DNA of 64,000 nucleotides, from positions 596,001 through 660,000 of the forward strand of contig LR746269.1 of assembly GCA_902729315.2 (NCBI GenBank). The letters run 5' to 3'. The notes under the pieces were generated by a model. The model was not told where the DNA came from and ran no database searches. It saw only the letters and a program-made list of their open reading frames with translations. Source of the DNA: Spirodela intermedia. Its lineage: Eukaryota > Streptophyta > Magnoliopsida > Alismatales > Araceae. Position 1 is the stretch's first letter. Each line of letters opens with the position of its first letter. Position numbers and translations under genes: made by a program. Shown here piece after piece: positions 24,861 through 36,150 of the stretch.

Positions 24861-24933
24861 TTCCGATGCCGGGACTTGAACCCGGGTCTCTCGGGTGAGA
24901 GCCGAGTATCCTAACCAACTAGACTACAACGGA
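24861..24933 (-). tRNA. tRNA-Glu (anticodon CUC)
   Basis: A 73-nt cloverleaf reads on the minus strand. The anticodon arm is CTCGG-CTCTCAC-CCGAG with anticodon CTC, and the T arm is CCGGG-TTCAAGT-CCCGG. A box-B match (GGTTCAAGTCC) and an A-box-like TAGTCTAGTTGG are present, with a T5 terminator downstream; CCA is not encoded. One flaw: the acceptor strand TCCGTTG faces CATCGGA, so position 5 is a T-T mismatch where plant tRNA-Glu(CUC) normally has a pair. The gene lies 22 bp beyond the beta-galactosidase stop codon on the same strand. Confidence 0.93.
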
Positions 24934-24955
24934 ATCGTTAAAAGAATCTCCATCT

Positions 24956-25796
24956 TCAACCACAAATTGCCTCTACCGCCAACTTCTTCATGATTCCGGG
25001 GCAAGGATCCCCGCCGAACACATCGGCGGCGACACCCACCGTACAGCGTTCCCGGCCCACACAGTTCTGCACCGCAATAGTAGGGACACATAAGAATTAA
25101 CGACCACAGAAATCTAGAAGATGATGGTAATGGAGGCGCGCACCATCTTGAGGGCATCGTATGATCGGTGGGCGTGGCAGGACCCCTGGGAGAAGTTGCC
25201 GCAGAAGCCTTGCGGCGTGCCGAAGCTGGCGAATCGAATAGCGGAGATCTTCTGCCCAGGGGAACAACCCAGCCGGGCCTTCGGCCTCCTGGGGGCCTCG
25301 GCCCTCCCCGGGTCCTCGATTCGCCAGTTCGATGGCTGCCATTCGGAGATGTCCGCGCAGACGCTCCCCACTGTCCTCCTCACCATCGTTATCCCCACCG
25401 GGTCCCCTCCCCACTCCTCGAACACCACCATCAGATTCCTCCCCGTCGGATTTAGCCACGATCGAGGGACGTGGTACCTTCATCAACCAATCAATCTTTC
25501 AATCAGTTCATCTGTGATCACCACTATTGGACGAGCCTACAAGGAGGAGAGGGGTTACCATCTCTGAGAGGGCTCGCCGCAGTTGCTCTGGCACTTGTTC
25601 TCGTTGTACTCGCCGGCGTAGCTGCAACTGCTGCTGCAGGAGCCGTGGGCCTTGTAGCCGGGCCAGTGGCGGCCTATGCTCAGGCCGTTTATCCACACCT
25701 GTCCCTTCCCCATGCTGCCCATGTCCAGAGCCAGCGGGTCGTCCCCCGGGGGCGCGCTGAACAGAGCCTGGGAAGAGGAAGGAACGAATGATGATA

Positions 25797-25862
<66 letters not shown>

Positions 25863-28800
25863 GTGATGAGAGAGAGAGAGAGAGAGAGGGATGAGATGTG
25901 CCTTGTACCTTGTACCATGTGAGGGGTTGATTAGGGTAGACGTCGGCCCACTCGACCGAGGAGCTGCCACTGAGGGAGTGCAGCTCCAAAGCCTCGCCTT
26001 TCAAGCCGACCTGCAAGAGAGCAACGGGACTTGCTTCGTTAAGAGGGAAGGTTTATGTGTGTTTCCAATATTGGAAGCACTGGTCAGCGGGGCAGGGCGA
26101 GAGGGGGGCAACCGTGTACGTCCAGTTCTGCCAGGTGAGGTCCCTCTGCCCCTCGTTGAGCCCGTCCAGCACCACCGGGCCCAGAACCCCCGCGTTCCAC
26201 GTCTCAAAGTGCTCCCCTACGTTCTGAAAAAACCCCAACCGAAAGAGGGAGGAGTCTTTACTCAGAAAAGAAAAAAAAGAGGAGCCTTTGACTCGGAAAG
26301 ACTTTCCTCTAAACCAGAGTACCTGTTTGTGGTGGAGACGAGGGAGGGGGAGAGCTCACCGGGAGACCGACGGCCACACTTAAAATGGAAATCTTGTTAC
26401 TGCCAGCCCGCAGCTTCGCCGTCCCTGTGTACGTGAGCTTTGGATTCTCCACACCCCCGTAGACGGTCCCTGGCAGATAGAAAATCACAGACAGGAATGA
26501 ATAAATTAGCCGGCGGCATCATTTAGTTGGGGAGGAGAGAATTTCGTCGGAGATTCCTGCCGCCTAACCCGTGAGATTCCCGTTGACGAACACGTGCAAC
26601 GAGTGGCCCGCTGACATCGCCGTCAGCGACGGGTACTTCCCATTCATGAGGAACTCTTCATCCTGGCCAATGTCAACGCTGCCAGAACATTTCCATTAAT
26701 AGGTGGTAGACAATGGGATCCATCTCTGAGTACCGCAGGGTCTCTGGGTTCGGCCCCACTTACTATGTCGAGTACCAGAGGTAGTCAGTGGAGTCGCGGG
26801 TCATGTTGACTTGTTCTAGGAGGCCCGTAGTCGTGAACGAGCCGCTGTCGAGTGAAGTTGACTCCTCGCTGAACGAAGTCCACTCGTATGCGCCGGCCGA
26901 AGTCATCTTCATCAGGGTGGTCTGGAAGCTCACCTGCTTGGGGAGGTCAGATCAGAGCAAAACAAAGACTGGGGTCTTGGATTTTTCCGAAAATAAATTA
27001 CTGTCATGAAATAAAAAGGTTTATAAATCGGAGGAGAGATGGTCTGAGTAAAGAGCAGATTTTTCGAGATTTCCCGAAATAAATAAAGATTTTCGGCATG
27101 TTTTACCTAGAAAATTATTACAAAAAAGGGATTTCTACGGAGAGATGGCGCAAATAAAGGCTACATTTTTTATTTTTCCATGAGTTAATTACAAAAAAAA
27201 TTTAAAAATTTACGAAGACAGAGAGAGCACACACAGGGTAAATTTAAGACTTTTCTCAAAAAAAAAAAGGCAACCAGAAATAAAGTCTAGATTTTTCAAT
27301 TTTTCCCGAAAAAAAGGGAAAATAAAGAGAACGAATAAAATCAGGAAAAGAAAACCCACTGGATGGGGGAAATCGTTCAAATGGAAACAGATCGTACATC
27401 TGAAAACCCTAAAAGATCACACATTGGCAGAGTAAGAAAACGGCAAAATCAATAGACATCGGTGCCCATGTATCCATATATAGTAAGATCGAATAAATTT
27501 AGGAGCCTTTGATGAAACATAATGAATCATCCTGTTGAAACTACATCAGATTTGGTGGGTTCCAAAGATCTGATTCTAAGCTCCTCCACACACACTGACA
27601 ACCCCCCGCCCATTCCTCGGGAAAAAAGCTCCTCTTTGCGAGGATTCACTCACCCTGGCAGTGTTAAAAACAGCGTTCTTGCAATCAGGAAGGACGCTGA
27701 TGGACCAGGGAGGAAGATCATAGTGCACCCCATCAAACTCAACTTTCGCATACGAATTCGAGTCATAATTGGCAAGAAATGCTGCGCAACTCCCCTCCGT
27801 CGAGTTGAAGACATGAGCCTGAATACATGAAGAAAGCCACAGCTTCAGCTAGCTCCAAGCTCATAAGGGTATGAGCAGATCATTATGGGCAATACCTCCT
27901 GATGATTTCCGAGTGATATACGAGCAGGATCTCCGGAGATCAGAGCGGGCTCACACAGTTTGATGGCTCTGTGCAGGTCCCTCAAGTGACCCCATTTGGG
28001 CTGCCTTAGCAGACCTGCAGAAAAGAGAGATGGGAGTCACTGTTTCAAGAAATGTTCATGAGAAACCGACCCCCATCAATCGTTTTCTCCTATAAATCAT
28101 TCATTTCAGTAGACCCGGATTGGAGAAAATGACTGATGAGTGGAGTTCATCGAACTGTTGCGATTGGCTCTCGGATTTTTGAACTGATTGCGCACCATAT
28201 TCGTCGATGGGAGCGTCGTAGTCGTAGCTTGTTGCGATAAATGGGCCACCAGCTGTCCGACCAAAGTTGGTTCCTCCATGGTACTAAAAATGGGGAAGAA
28301 AAATCATAATGTGAATTGAGCCCACATTTTCCATAAAGATTCGGGATATCAATAACCCTTGCATTGCAGCATTTACCATGTAGTAGTTGACAAAGGATCC
28401 ACCTTTCTGGATAAACCTCGCGACAGAGAAGGCCAGATCCTCAACGGGTCGGTGAGGGACTGTTCCTCCAAAGGCTGTGAACCTTCACCAGATGAACCCA
28501 CGTCAGAAATCTTCGTTGGCCCTCTCCCTCCCTCTCTCCCTATCTCTCTCCCATGCCTTAATGAGCCAGTAGGAACTATAATTACCAGCCGGTCCAGGCT
28601 TCAGTCCACATGGTCGGCTTGTAGGGCTGGTTGGGTGTGAAGTAGTCGCAGTAGAAGCCATTACAGCTGTTTATCTGCAGTAATTCAGATCGTTTGGATT
28701 CCGTAAATCATCAGATATTCAAGAACAGGCTCTTGGAAACAAAAAAAAATTGAATCCCAAATCAGAATTTGGAAATTAAATATACCAGAAAGGGAAATAA

Positions 28801-30204
28801 TCGAAAGGTGCTCGGAAATCCCACAAAGGAGAGCATAATCAAAAGTTAGAGGCAAGCCATGTGAGGCGGGGTCCTCATCAGAATGATGAAAGAATATCTA
28901 AAAAAGATGAGAATTTGGAAAAGAAAAGGCCAGCATAGGCATAGCGAGAGGGTGGCCTTGGAGGGGGTATCCTACCACTGGATCAGGGGCATCGTCTTGT
29001 TTGCACATGACCCAGGGAACGCCAGTGTTGAGGCCGACCGCCATCTTCGCCGCCCAGTTCGCGTAAGCTCTGGCCGGAGCCCCGCCATTGTATTCCAACG
29101 GTCCAAACTCATTCTCTATCTGCGAGATCAGACCGAGCGGGTGAATGAGACCAATTTCTCTCTCTCTCTCTCTCTTGTCAAACGCAGTCAGTCGGTAGGG
29201 TGAGCAACCTGGGCGAGGATGATGGGGCCTCCTTGCCACTCGAACAGTTTCTCCGCCTTCATCATGTGGACGATCTTCTCTGTGAATTTCTCCATCGCGG
29301 CCTTTTTCCAGGAAGCAGAAGAAAGAAACAGTTGATCTCTTGGAACAGGCAACGTGGGGAGGGAGAGAAGATTGAGTGTTCTTCGGGGAACCAACCTTGA
29401 AAGGTTCGTTGTCCGTTCTGAACCTGATGCCGGGAACGTATTTCAGCCAAACTGGGAATCCCCTGCCGCACAAGGAAGAAGAAAGAGGGGAGGGGGGGTT
29501 AGGATTCTTGGACCCGAGAGCCGTCGTTTCAGAGGAATTCTCCGCTCGGGCAGCGGGATTCTGATGATTTCTTACCCGAAATTCCACTCGGCGCAGACGT
29601 AAGGGCCAATGCGGAGATGAACGTAGAGACCCGCCGCCTTCACCAGCTTGAGGAAGCGGACCAGATCGTACCTCTCCTCGAAATAATACTGAATCCATGG
29701 AGAAGACAGTCGATCAGAAGGAACGATGGAAAGCGGAGGAAGAAACCCAACAAGAAACAGCTTCACAGCGACATGTGGGATAAGAAAAGAGATTACATTG
29801 CCGGGAGTTGGCTCGTGCCCGTTCCAGAAGACGTAAGTCTGAATTACGTCGAGTCCCCCGTCCTTGGCCTTCTGTATGAGATCCGGCCACATCTGAACAT
29901 CCCAAAAGAGGAAGAGGGGAAGAAAAACGTCAGCTGGGAGAACAGCCCGCATTACCAAGGAGATGGAATGACGAGGAATGACAGAGAGATGGCAACGACA
30001 GCTCACCTCGGGGACACTCCTGGGGTAGTGGATGGAGCCGGAGATGAGGATCCTCCGCTGCCCATTGATCACGACGGCCTTGTGGTCATAGGTGACAGCA
30101 GCGGTTGCAGGCGCAGGAAGGAGGAGAAGGATCCATAAATGTACCAGTTGCAGCGGCGGCGGCCTCACCGTCCCAGCACGGCGCATTCCTGCCGTCGTCC
30201 CCAT
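24956..30204 (-). CDS. BGAL: Beta-galactosidase, GH35, with C-terminal lectin domain (19 exons)
   Basis: Secreted enzyme that removes terminal beta-galactosyl residues from cell-wall polysaccharides. Exons, in transcription order: 30204-30007, 29892-29797, 29688-29576, 29462-29396, 29301-29209, 29119-28976, 28674-28586, 28482-28377, 28283-28196, 28014-27896, 27818-27654, 26933-26764, 26678-26569, 26469-26360, 26223-26113, 26010-25909, 25767-25559, 25477-25144, 25066-24956; 844 residues. A signal peptide precedes AVTYDHKA. The GH35 signature [14 protein letters not shown] spans exons 5/6 (acid/base Glu about 193) and the nucleophile Glu is in MWTEAWTGW (about 262). The C-terminus is a SUEL/galactose-binding lectin domain ([19 protein letters not shown], ending LAVEAICG). 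Length and order are typical of the long plant BGALs. Intron 16 is an unusual in-frame triplet-repeat intron. The ATG at 30204 is the first in frame; an internal ATG at residue 7 is possible. Confidence 0.93.
25788..25889. repeat. (ATG)n plus (GA)n microsatellite in BGAL intron 16
   Basis: An almost perfect GAT/ATG triplet run of about 80 bp (25788-25867) adjoins a dinucleotide GA run (25868-25889). Together they fill most of the 141-bp intron 25768-25908. On the transcribed strand they read CTCTCT followed by a long TCA run. Confidence 0.97.
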
Positions 30205-31438
30205 CCCCGCCGCCGGCTCCAGCCGCCGCCCACCCCTTCAAACCAGGCTCCTCGCTTTCCCTTCTCTCTCTCCTTCGCTCTTCTTTTCCCTTTTTAATTC
30301 CAGAGAGGAAGACAGAGAGTAGATAGATGGATGGATAGACGTGAATAATGCAGCAGGATCAGAACGCCTAAGAGCAGCAGCAGCCACTAGGAGCTGTATT
30401 AGAGGAAGAAGAAGAAGGGAACAGCTGTTCTCCGATCCTTGGCTTTAGCTTTTACTGTCATCCTTTTCCATTGCCTGCACCTTCTGCTACGTCTTCTTTC
30501 TCCCCACGCTTTCCCCTTCTTCCTCCCTCTCCACACTTGCCATCAGACCCTTTTCCCCTAAGAAATCTTCTCTACAGATCACAGAGCTGGGCTTATTTGT
30601 CTCTGGAATATTCAACTTAAATATTTTACTTTTTCAGAAAATCTGAGCGTATTCCCATCTGGGTGAAGATCCGGGGTAGAAGGATCACACGAACGGCACG
30701 TGCGTGTCAGAGAGAGAGAGGGGGGCGGGGGATCACCGACCACCTGCTACGTCGACCGGAAATGATGGTTCAGTAAGTTGGAGAGACCAAACACGGAACT
30801 GGCCGCAGGGCCGTTATTGGGCCTGTCCGACGTGGCCGGGTAGTGCTTGACACGTGGGCTGGGGGGATGGGGAATTCGGAGCGACAGCACGCACGGTTCT
30901 CGTCCTTTTTCGCGTGATTGGTTAAAATAAAGTGGGACCCGCAATTTCCAACTCTCCTATTCGGAACTCATGTTGAAGGGCGTGGGACATGCGCACTCGT
31001 ACTGTTTGGACTCTTCTGTACCCGTAGAGCAGAACACCGGAAAGCCGGAGACAGGACAAACGGTCCAGGTAAGCAGTGGATCACGGTGGGGGCCACATGC
31101 GGGTGTCGCGAAACTCGATCGGCAATTATTTATTACTTATAATTTATACCGCGGTACAGCGAATAGCAGAAATGAGAGATCCATGGAGGGTGAGATGTCC
31201 GAGGTCGAAGTAACGTGGACGGCTTGTCCATCTGCTACGTGGCTCCGCGGCGTATTTGGTATGCTAATCCTCGGATCACCATACCCATTAGCAGAGATCA
31301 CGTGGCTCCCATTCCTCTTCAAAACTTATAAAAAGGCTGATGGGCGGGGAGTAGAGAAGACACCCCGCGCTCCGGGGAGGAGGATCACCCTTTTTGGTCG
31401 TCTCGCGTCTCGAGGTGGGTGACGGAGGAGCGAGATCC
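30205..31438. promoter_or_regulatory. Shared upstream region of BGAL (-) and cytidine deaminase (+)
   Basis: The two genes are divergent with 1.2 kb between start codons. Three CACGTG G-box cores occur at 30697-30702, 30851-30856 and 31299-31304, a density that suggests bZIP/bHLH control, though activity is inferred. A TATAAAAA box at 31327-31334 lies about 105 bp before the deaminase ATG. A GA tract is present at about 30709-30720. No gene is seen in between. Confidence 0.55.
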
Positions 31439-32374
31439 ATGACGGAGGGGGGTGATGGCGGCGGGATCTTCGTCATCGAGGCCGCAGAGGCGGAGGCGAT
31501 GGCTAGGCAATCGGGGATCACCGTCCTGCAGCTCCTTCCTACGCTGGTACCCTCCGCGCAGGCGCTGGCTTGGCCGCCGATCTCCAGGTTCTGCGTAGGG
31601 GCTGCCGGATTGGGATCCAGCGGGAGAGTCTACCTCGGGGTGAATCTGGAGTTTCGCGGGGTGCCGCTGAACCAGTCCGTCCACGCAGAGCAATTTCTGA
31701 TCGCCAACGCCGCCGGCCGCGGGGAGAGGCGGATCAGCCACATCGCCGTGTCCGCCGTCCCCTGTGGCCACTGCCGGCAGTTCCTACAGGAGGTCCGCCA
31801 TGCGTCCGAGATCCAGATCCTGGTAACGTCCGAGGGTCCGAGGGCCGAATTCCAGCCGCTGTCTAAGCTCATTCCCCATCCCTTCGGTCCCCGTGATCTC
31901 CTCCACGAGGACTGTCCCTTTCTGATGGAACCTCGTGATAACAACCTCGTTCTCGTGGCGGATGCCGGCGACGGGAACCACGGACTCGCTGTTTGCAATG
32001 GCAGGGCCCTGCTGGAGGGCAAACTGCGGGCCGCGGCGCTGGAGGGGGCGCGGACGGCACACGCGCCGTATAGCGGTTGTCCGTCGGGATTCGCGGTGGC
32101 GGACGAGGAAGGGAGGGTATACGGCGGCGGCTACGCCGAGTCGGCGGCGTATAACCCCAGCTTGGGGCCAGTGCAGGCGGCGCTGATCGCCTATGTGGCC
32201 GGGAGCGGACGCCGCAGCGACCGCGGCGAGGACGGAGGCTACGACAAGATCGTGGGGGCGGCGTTGGTGGAGGCGGAAGACGCGGTGGTGTCCCACGAAG
32301 AGACGGCCAGGATGTTGATGGCCGCGGTAGCTCCGCGATGCCGCCTCGTCGTCTACCGATGCAGACCCGGCTGA
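31439..32374 (+). CDS. CDA: Cytidine deaminase (intronless)
   Basis: Deaminates cytidine and deoxycytidine to uridine forms in pyrimidine salvage. One open frame gives 311 residues, typical for the two-domain dimeric plant and bacterial type. The catalytic domain carries the zinc ligands and proton shuttle: HAE at 82-84 and PCGHC at 108-112. The second domain repeats the fold without the zinc motif (TAHAPYSGCPSGFAV, then YAESAAYNPSLGPVQAAL), as in E. coli-type CDA. The ATG at 31439 is the first in frame and sits about 105 bp after a TATA box. The coding sequence is very GC-rich compared with neighbouring introns. Confidence 0.94.
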   Translation: MTEGGDGGGIFVIEAAEAEAMARQSGITVLQLLPTLVPSAQALAWPPISRFCVGAAGLGSSGRVYLGVNLEFRGVPLNQSVHAEQFLIANAAGRGERRISHIAVSAVPCGHCRQFLQEVRHASEIQILVTSEGPRAEFQPLSKLIPHPFGPRDLLHEDCPFLMEPRDNNLVLVADAGDGNHGLAVCNGRALLEGKLRAAALEGARTAHAPYSGCPSGFAVADEEGRVYGGGYAESAAYNPSLGPVQAALIAYVAGSGRRSDRGEDGGYDKIVGAALVEAEDAVVSHEETARMLMAAVAPRCRLVVYRCRPG

Positions 32375-33131
32375 TCCCCCGGACTCCCGTGGTTGGCATT
32401 CTCTCTGGATTCCCTTCACCGCGAGCCGCACGTCTCCGTCCCCCCATTCTTCTACCTCTACTCTGCGATGTGTGCCTTCTCAACCTCAACCACCTGTAAT
32501 AGAAATGGAGTGCGTCCCACTAGCAGCAGCACCATTGCTGACGGGAGCGATGCGACTTCCAGGTACACGCTCCTTCCTGTTGCGTCACCTTCTGAAACGC
32601 CTACCAGCCTCTCCATCCATTCGATTAAAAAAAATGAAACGAAGTTAGCTTATACCGTCGAATCAACTGATTGATCGATCACCTCGGAGCCGCTCCTGAG
32701 CCACCGAGGCAGGAGAGGAGTGGACGACCCGGATCTCGCACGTCGTCCAAGCTTCGCGGGAGAAAACACCTGTGTGCCCCACTCCTGCAGAAATTATCAC
32801 ATATATCCTCATTTTCGCAAAGGAACAGAAATAAATAAATAATCCATATTCCTCGGATTTATTGCCCCCCGCTACAGGTAGAATCCATTCCTCGGAATGA
32901 AGAAGAATGACGTTTTACAGGAGACAGAGATTCGAGGTGATCGCACGTGCGGGACTCGACTCGGCGAGTTCTATTTATTGGGAATCGGATGCCGAAATTG
33001 CCGAACCTCGGATTGACACGGTGATCCCCGCGGGAGCCACCGACTGAGAAGGTAAAATCGGAGGGCGTATTTCTGTGGGAGAAGGAGACGGGAGGGGTGG
33101 AGAGGAAGAGGAGGACTGGGAAGGGGAGGAA
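32375..33131. other. Intergenic region, deaminase to carrier gene
   Basis: This 757 bp stretch holds the deaminase 3' flank and the carrier promoter. No gene, repeat array or RNA is recognised. The part just upstream of the carrier start is purine-rich (GGGAGAAGG type). Confidence 0.5.
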
Positions 33132-35449
33132 ATGGGAGGAGGGGTGGAGATGGAAGTAGGTTGCAGTAGCAGCGGAAGCAACGGCGAGAAGGTCGTCAGT
33201 GGGAGGAACTGGGAGTGGGTGGGAAATTTCAAGAGGGATCTTCTGGCGGGGGCGGTCATGGGAGGGGTGGTGCACACCGTCGTGGCGCCCATCGAGAGGG
33301 CGAAGCTGCTGCTCCAGACGCAGGAGAGCAACGCCGCCATCGTCGGGATCGGTGGGCGGTCCAGGAAGCGGCGGTTCCGGGGGATGGTCGACTGCCTTGC
33401 GCGGACGGTGAAGGAAGAAGGCGCGCTCGCCCTCTGGCGCGGCAACGGAACCGGCGTCATCCGCTACTACCCCTCAGTGGCCCTCAACTTCTCCTTCAAG
33501 GTACCCTCCTTTCTCACCCCACCCCCCCCCCAAATATTCATTGCTGCCTTCTCAATCGTCGATCTTCTTCGCATTGTGTGGTGTACATTGCGTACTGTTC
33601 GTCGTAGGGTAAGTCCTACATTCGACCTAAGCTTTTTCCTTCTCTGGCATTCTCCTCCATCTCTGTGGACCCGAGTTAGGGCGTGATCGATGTTTTGAAG
33701 AGTGATCTAGATTCGCGCAGCTTTTCTCAATTGGGTACAACTTCATTTTTGGGGATAATTTAAAATTCCGGGTCGATTTATCCTACGATCAGTGAACAAA
33801 TGTAAGCCAAAATAATCTGGTTATCTGAGGCTGATTCCATCGACATCCTCGAATCAAAATAATCTCGAAATGACGGATACAGAAAAACACATTATCTTAG
33901 GCTTTTTCCTGGATTATTCCCATGTACACTCTGGTCCATCCTCCACCCCCCCTTTCCCCAAGCATTAGTCCCAGGCCGCCCTAATCTTGATTTGATTTCC
34001 AGGCAATTGTGCATGATCAGCATCCTGACTCAAAGAAGTAAGAATCCTGTGAAACCCAAATCATTAGTTGGCGTGGCCACAGGCTCCTTTGTTTTCCTAT
34101 AATTACATCATCTCCCACCATCTCCTTTCTTGAAAAAGAGGTCTTCTATCGCTGATGTATGGATGCAAATGGCGTGATGCTGAGAAGACAGACCTATTTC
34201 TGGCATGACCCATTTCTTGGATGTGGTGCAAATATGGTGATTTTGTAGTAGATTGATTGATCATGCAACTCGCTTGACCTATTTCTGGCAACTCGCTTTA
34301 CTCTACCATTGGTTTTTTTTTTTTGACATCTATGCATTTCTTCGAAGATGCGGGGAGTTAGAACAAGGAACAAAGGGATATAAAACAATTTGGTCCATTA
34401 TTTATTTATTTAGTTATTTTTTTCAACGTATATTGTCATGGGGCATATACCATGTTCTGAACTTGGTCTTCACATAGTCGTGACCCAGGTACTCTGATCA
34501 TTCTTTATCTTATAAAAGATTTAGTTCTAGAGTTGAATCATTTTTCTGAGTCAAGGTTTTGTCTGGCTGGCGTCCCTGGCTTGAGTTGACTTTTTTGAAC
34601 CGACCCAGATCTTATGCTCTATGGGCCGCATATCCCACGTGGGGGATGGACCTTATCGCCCATCTGATCAGTTCTTCTATTTCATGGGTATTAATTACAG
34701 TCTGATACGAGATGCACTAGCTCTTGATCCGAATCCAATTCTGCAAGTCAACTTTTGCTCTCATCCTTCCAATCTAATCGAGTGAAGATTACGTTACGCA
34801 GGATCTTTACAGGACGATGCTGAGGAGCACGGCCCCAGTCTGGTCCCAAGACGACAGCAGCCTGATCTCGGGCGCAGCCTCCAATTTTGCTGCCGGGGCT
34901 GCTGCCGGCTGCACAACGCTGATCATCATCTACCCACTCGACATCGCCCACACCCGCCTGGCGGCCGACGTCGGCACTGCCAACTCCCGGCAATTCCGCG
35001 GCATCTACCACTTCCTCTGCACCATCCACGAGAAGGAAGGGATCAGGGGCATCTACCGGGGCCTGCCGGCATCCCTCCAGGGGATGATCGTCCACCGGGG
35101 GCTCTACTTTGGCGGCTTTGACACGGCCAAGGAGCTCCTGGCACCGCCCGGGTCGCCACCAGAGGCGCCGCTATGGCAGCGCTGGGCAGCGGCACAAGTC
35201 GTCACCAGTGCTGCCGGCATGATCTCCTACCCGCTGGACACCGTTCGCCGGCGAATGATGATGCAATCCGGCATGGACGATCGCATGTACCACAGCACAG
35301 CCGACTGCTGGAGGAAGATCTACAGGGCGGAGGGGGTCGCCTCCTTCTACCGAGGGGCGGTGTCCCACCTCTTCAGGAGCACTGGGGCGGCCGCCATCCT
35401 CGTCTTGTACGACGAAGTCAAGAAGTTCATGGAGTGGGGTGGCATCTGA
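33132..35449 (+). CDS. Mitochondrial carrier family, ADP/ATP carrier-like
   Basis: Predicted inner-membrane nucleotide carrier, closest in remembered sequence to the plant At5g56450-type ADP/ATP carrier-like group. Two exons, 33132-33500 and 34802-35449; 338 residues. Three carrier repeats show PIERAK, PLDIAHTR and PLDTVRRR signatures in the odd-numbered helices. RRRMMM at residues 272-277 is the hallmark of ADP/ATP exchangers. The N-terminus is short and acidic, without a cleavable presequence. The 1.3 kb intron contains no other feature. The gene is convergent with the Mini-III gene, and the minisatellite between them probably lies in both 3' regions. Substrate is inferred from the motif. 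Confidence 0.9.
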
Positions 35450-35591
35450 CCGCATCAGCCATGGCGGCGCCACCTGAGTAACACCACTTTTGGATAGACG
35501 GAATTTCAGTAAACAGAATGGTCCGATGATCCACCACCCGCCTGTAAATCGGACGAATTTTGGAGATGGAACCATGTCATCGAAGAGAATC

Positions 35592-36150
35592 AGGTGGGTC
35601 AGCGACAGGCTAGTCGTCCCCGGCGTTGACTCATATCCTCCAAGATATGATCCGGGGAAGTGAGTCAAGTGGGTCTGCGATGAGCTGGTCATTCGGGTCG
35701 TTTCTTCTCCTCCATGATATGATCTGAGGGAGAGGCGCCGAAAAACAAACGTGTAATTGAAGCGAATCAAGTAGGTTAGCGACCAGCTGGTCATCCGGGG
35801 CGTTGACTCCTCATATCCTCCATGATATGATCCGGAGAAGGGCGCCGAGAAACAAGCATGTAAACGAAGTGCATCAAGTGCGTCAGCGAGAAGGTAGTCA
35901 TTCGGGCCGTTGACTCCTTATCTCCTCCATTATATGATCCGGGGAAAAGGCGCCGAGAAACAAGCATGTAATTCAAGTGAATCAAGTGGGTCAGCGACAA
36001 GCTGGTCATTCGGGCCGTTGACTCCCCGTCTCCTCCATGATATGATCCGGGGATGTGAACCAAGTGAGTCAGCGACAGGCTGGTCATTCGGGACGTTGAC
36101 TCCCCACCTCCTCCATGATATGATCCGGGGGAGGGGCGCCGGCCGAGAAC
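35592..36150. repeat. Minisatellite derived from the Mini-III last exon
   Basis: The word TATGATCCGGGG with its flanks recurs six times, at about 35644, 35716, 35824, 35931, 36039 and 36117. Spacings are 72, 108, 107, 108 and 78 bp, so the full unit is about 108 bp and a shorter form lacks about 30-36 bp. The copy at 36117 is the coding 3' end of the Mini-III gene (PPDHIMEEVG to the stop). Other copies preserve much of that coding tail, including the TGA context, plus the following 3' flank. Confidence 0.92.

Noticed and set aside
25676-25970. Poly-His, poly-Asp and poly-Ile frames around 25.8 kb
   Set aside because: They are translations of the ATG/GAT microsatellite in BGAL intron 16, not separate genes.
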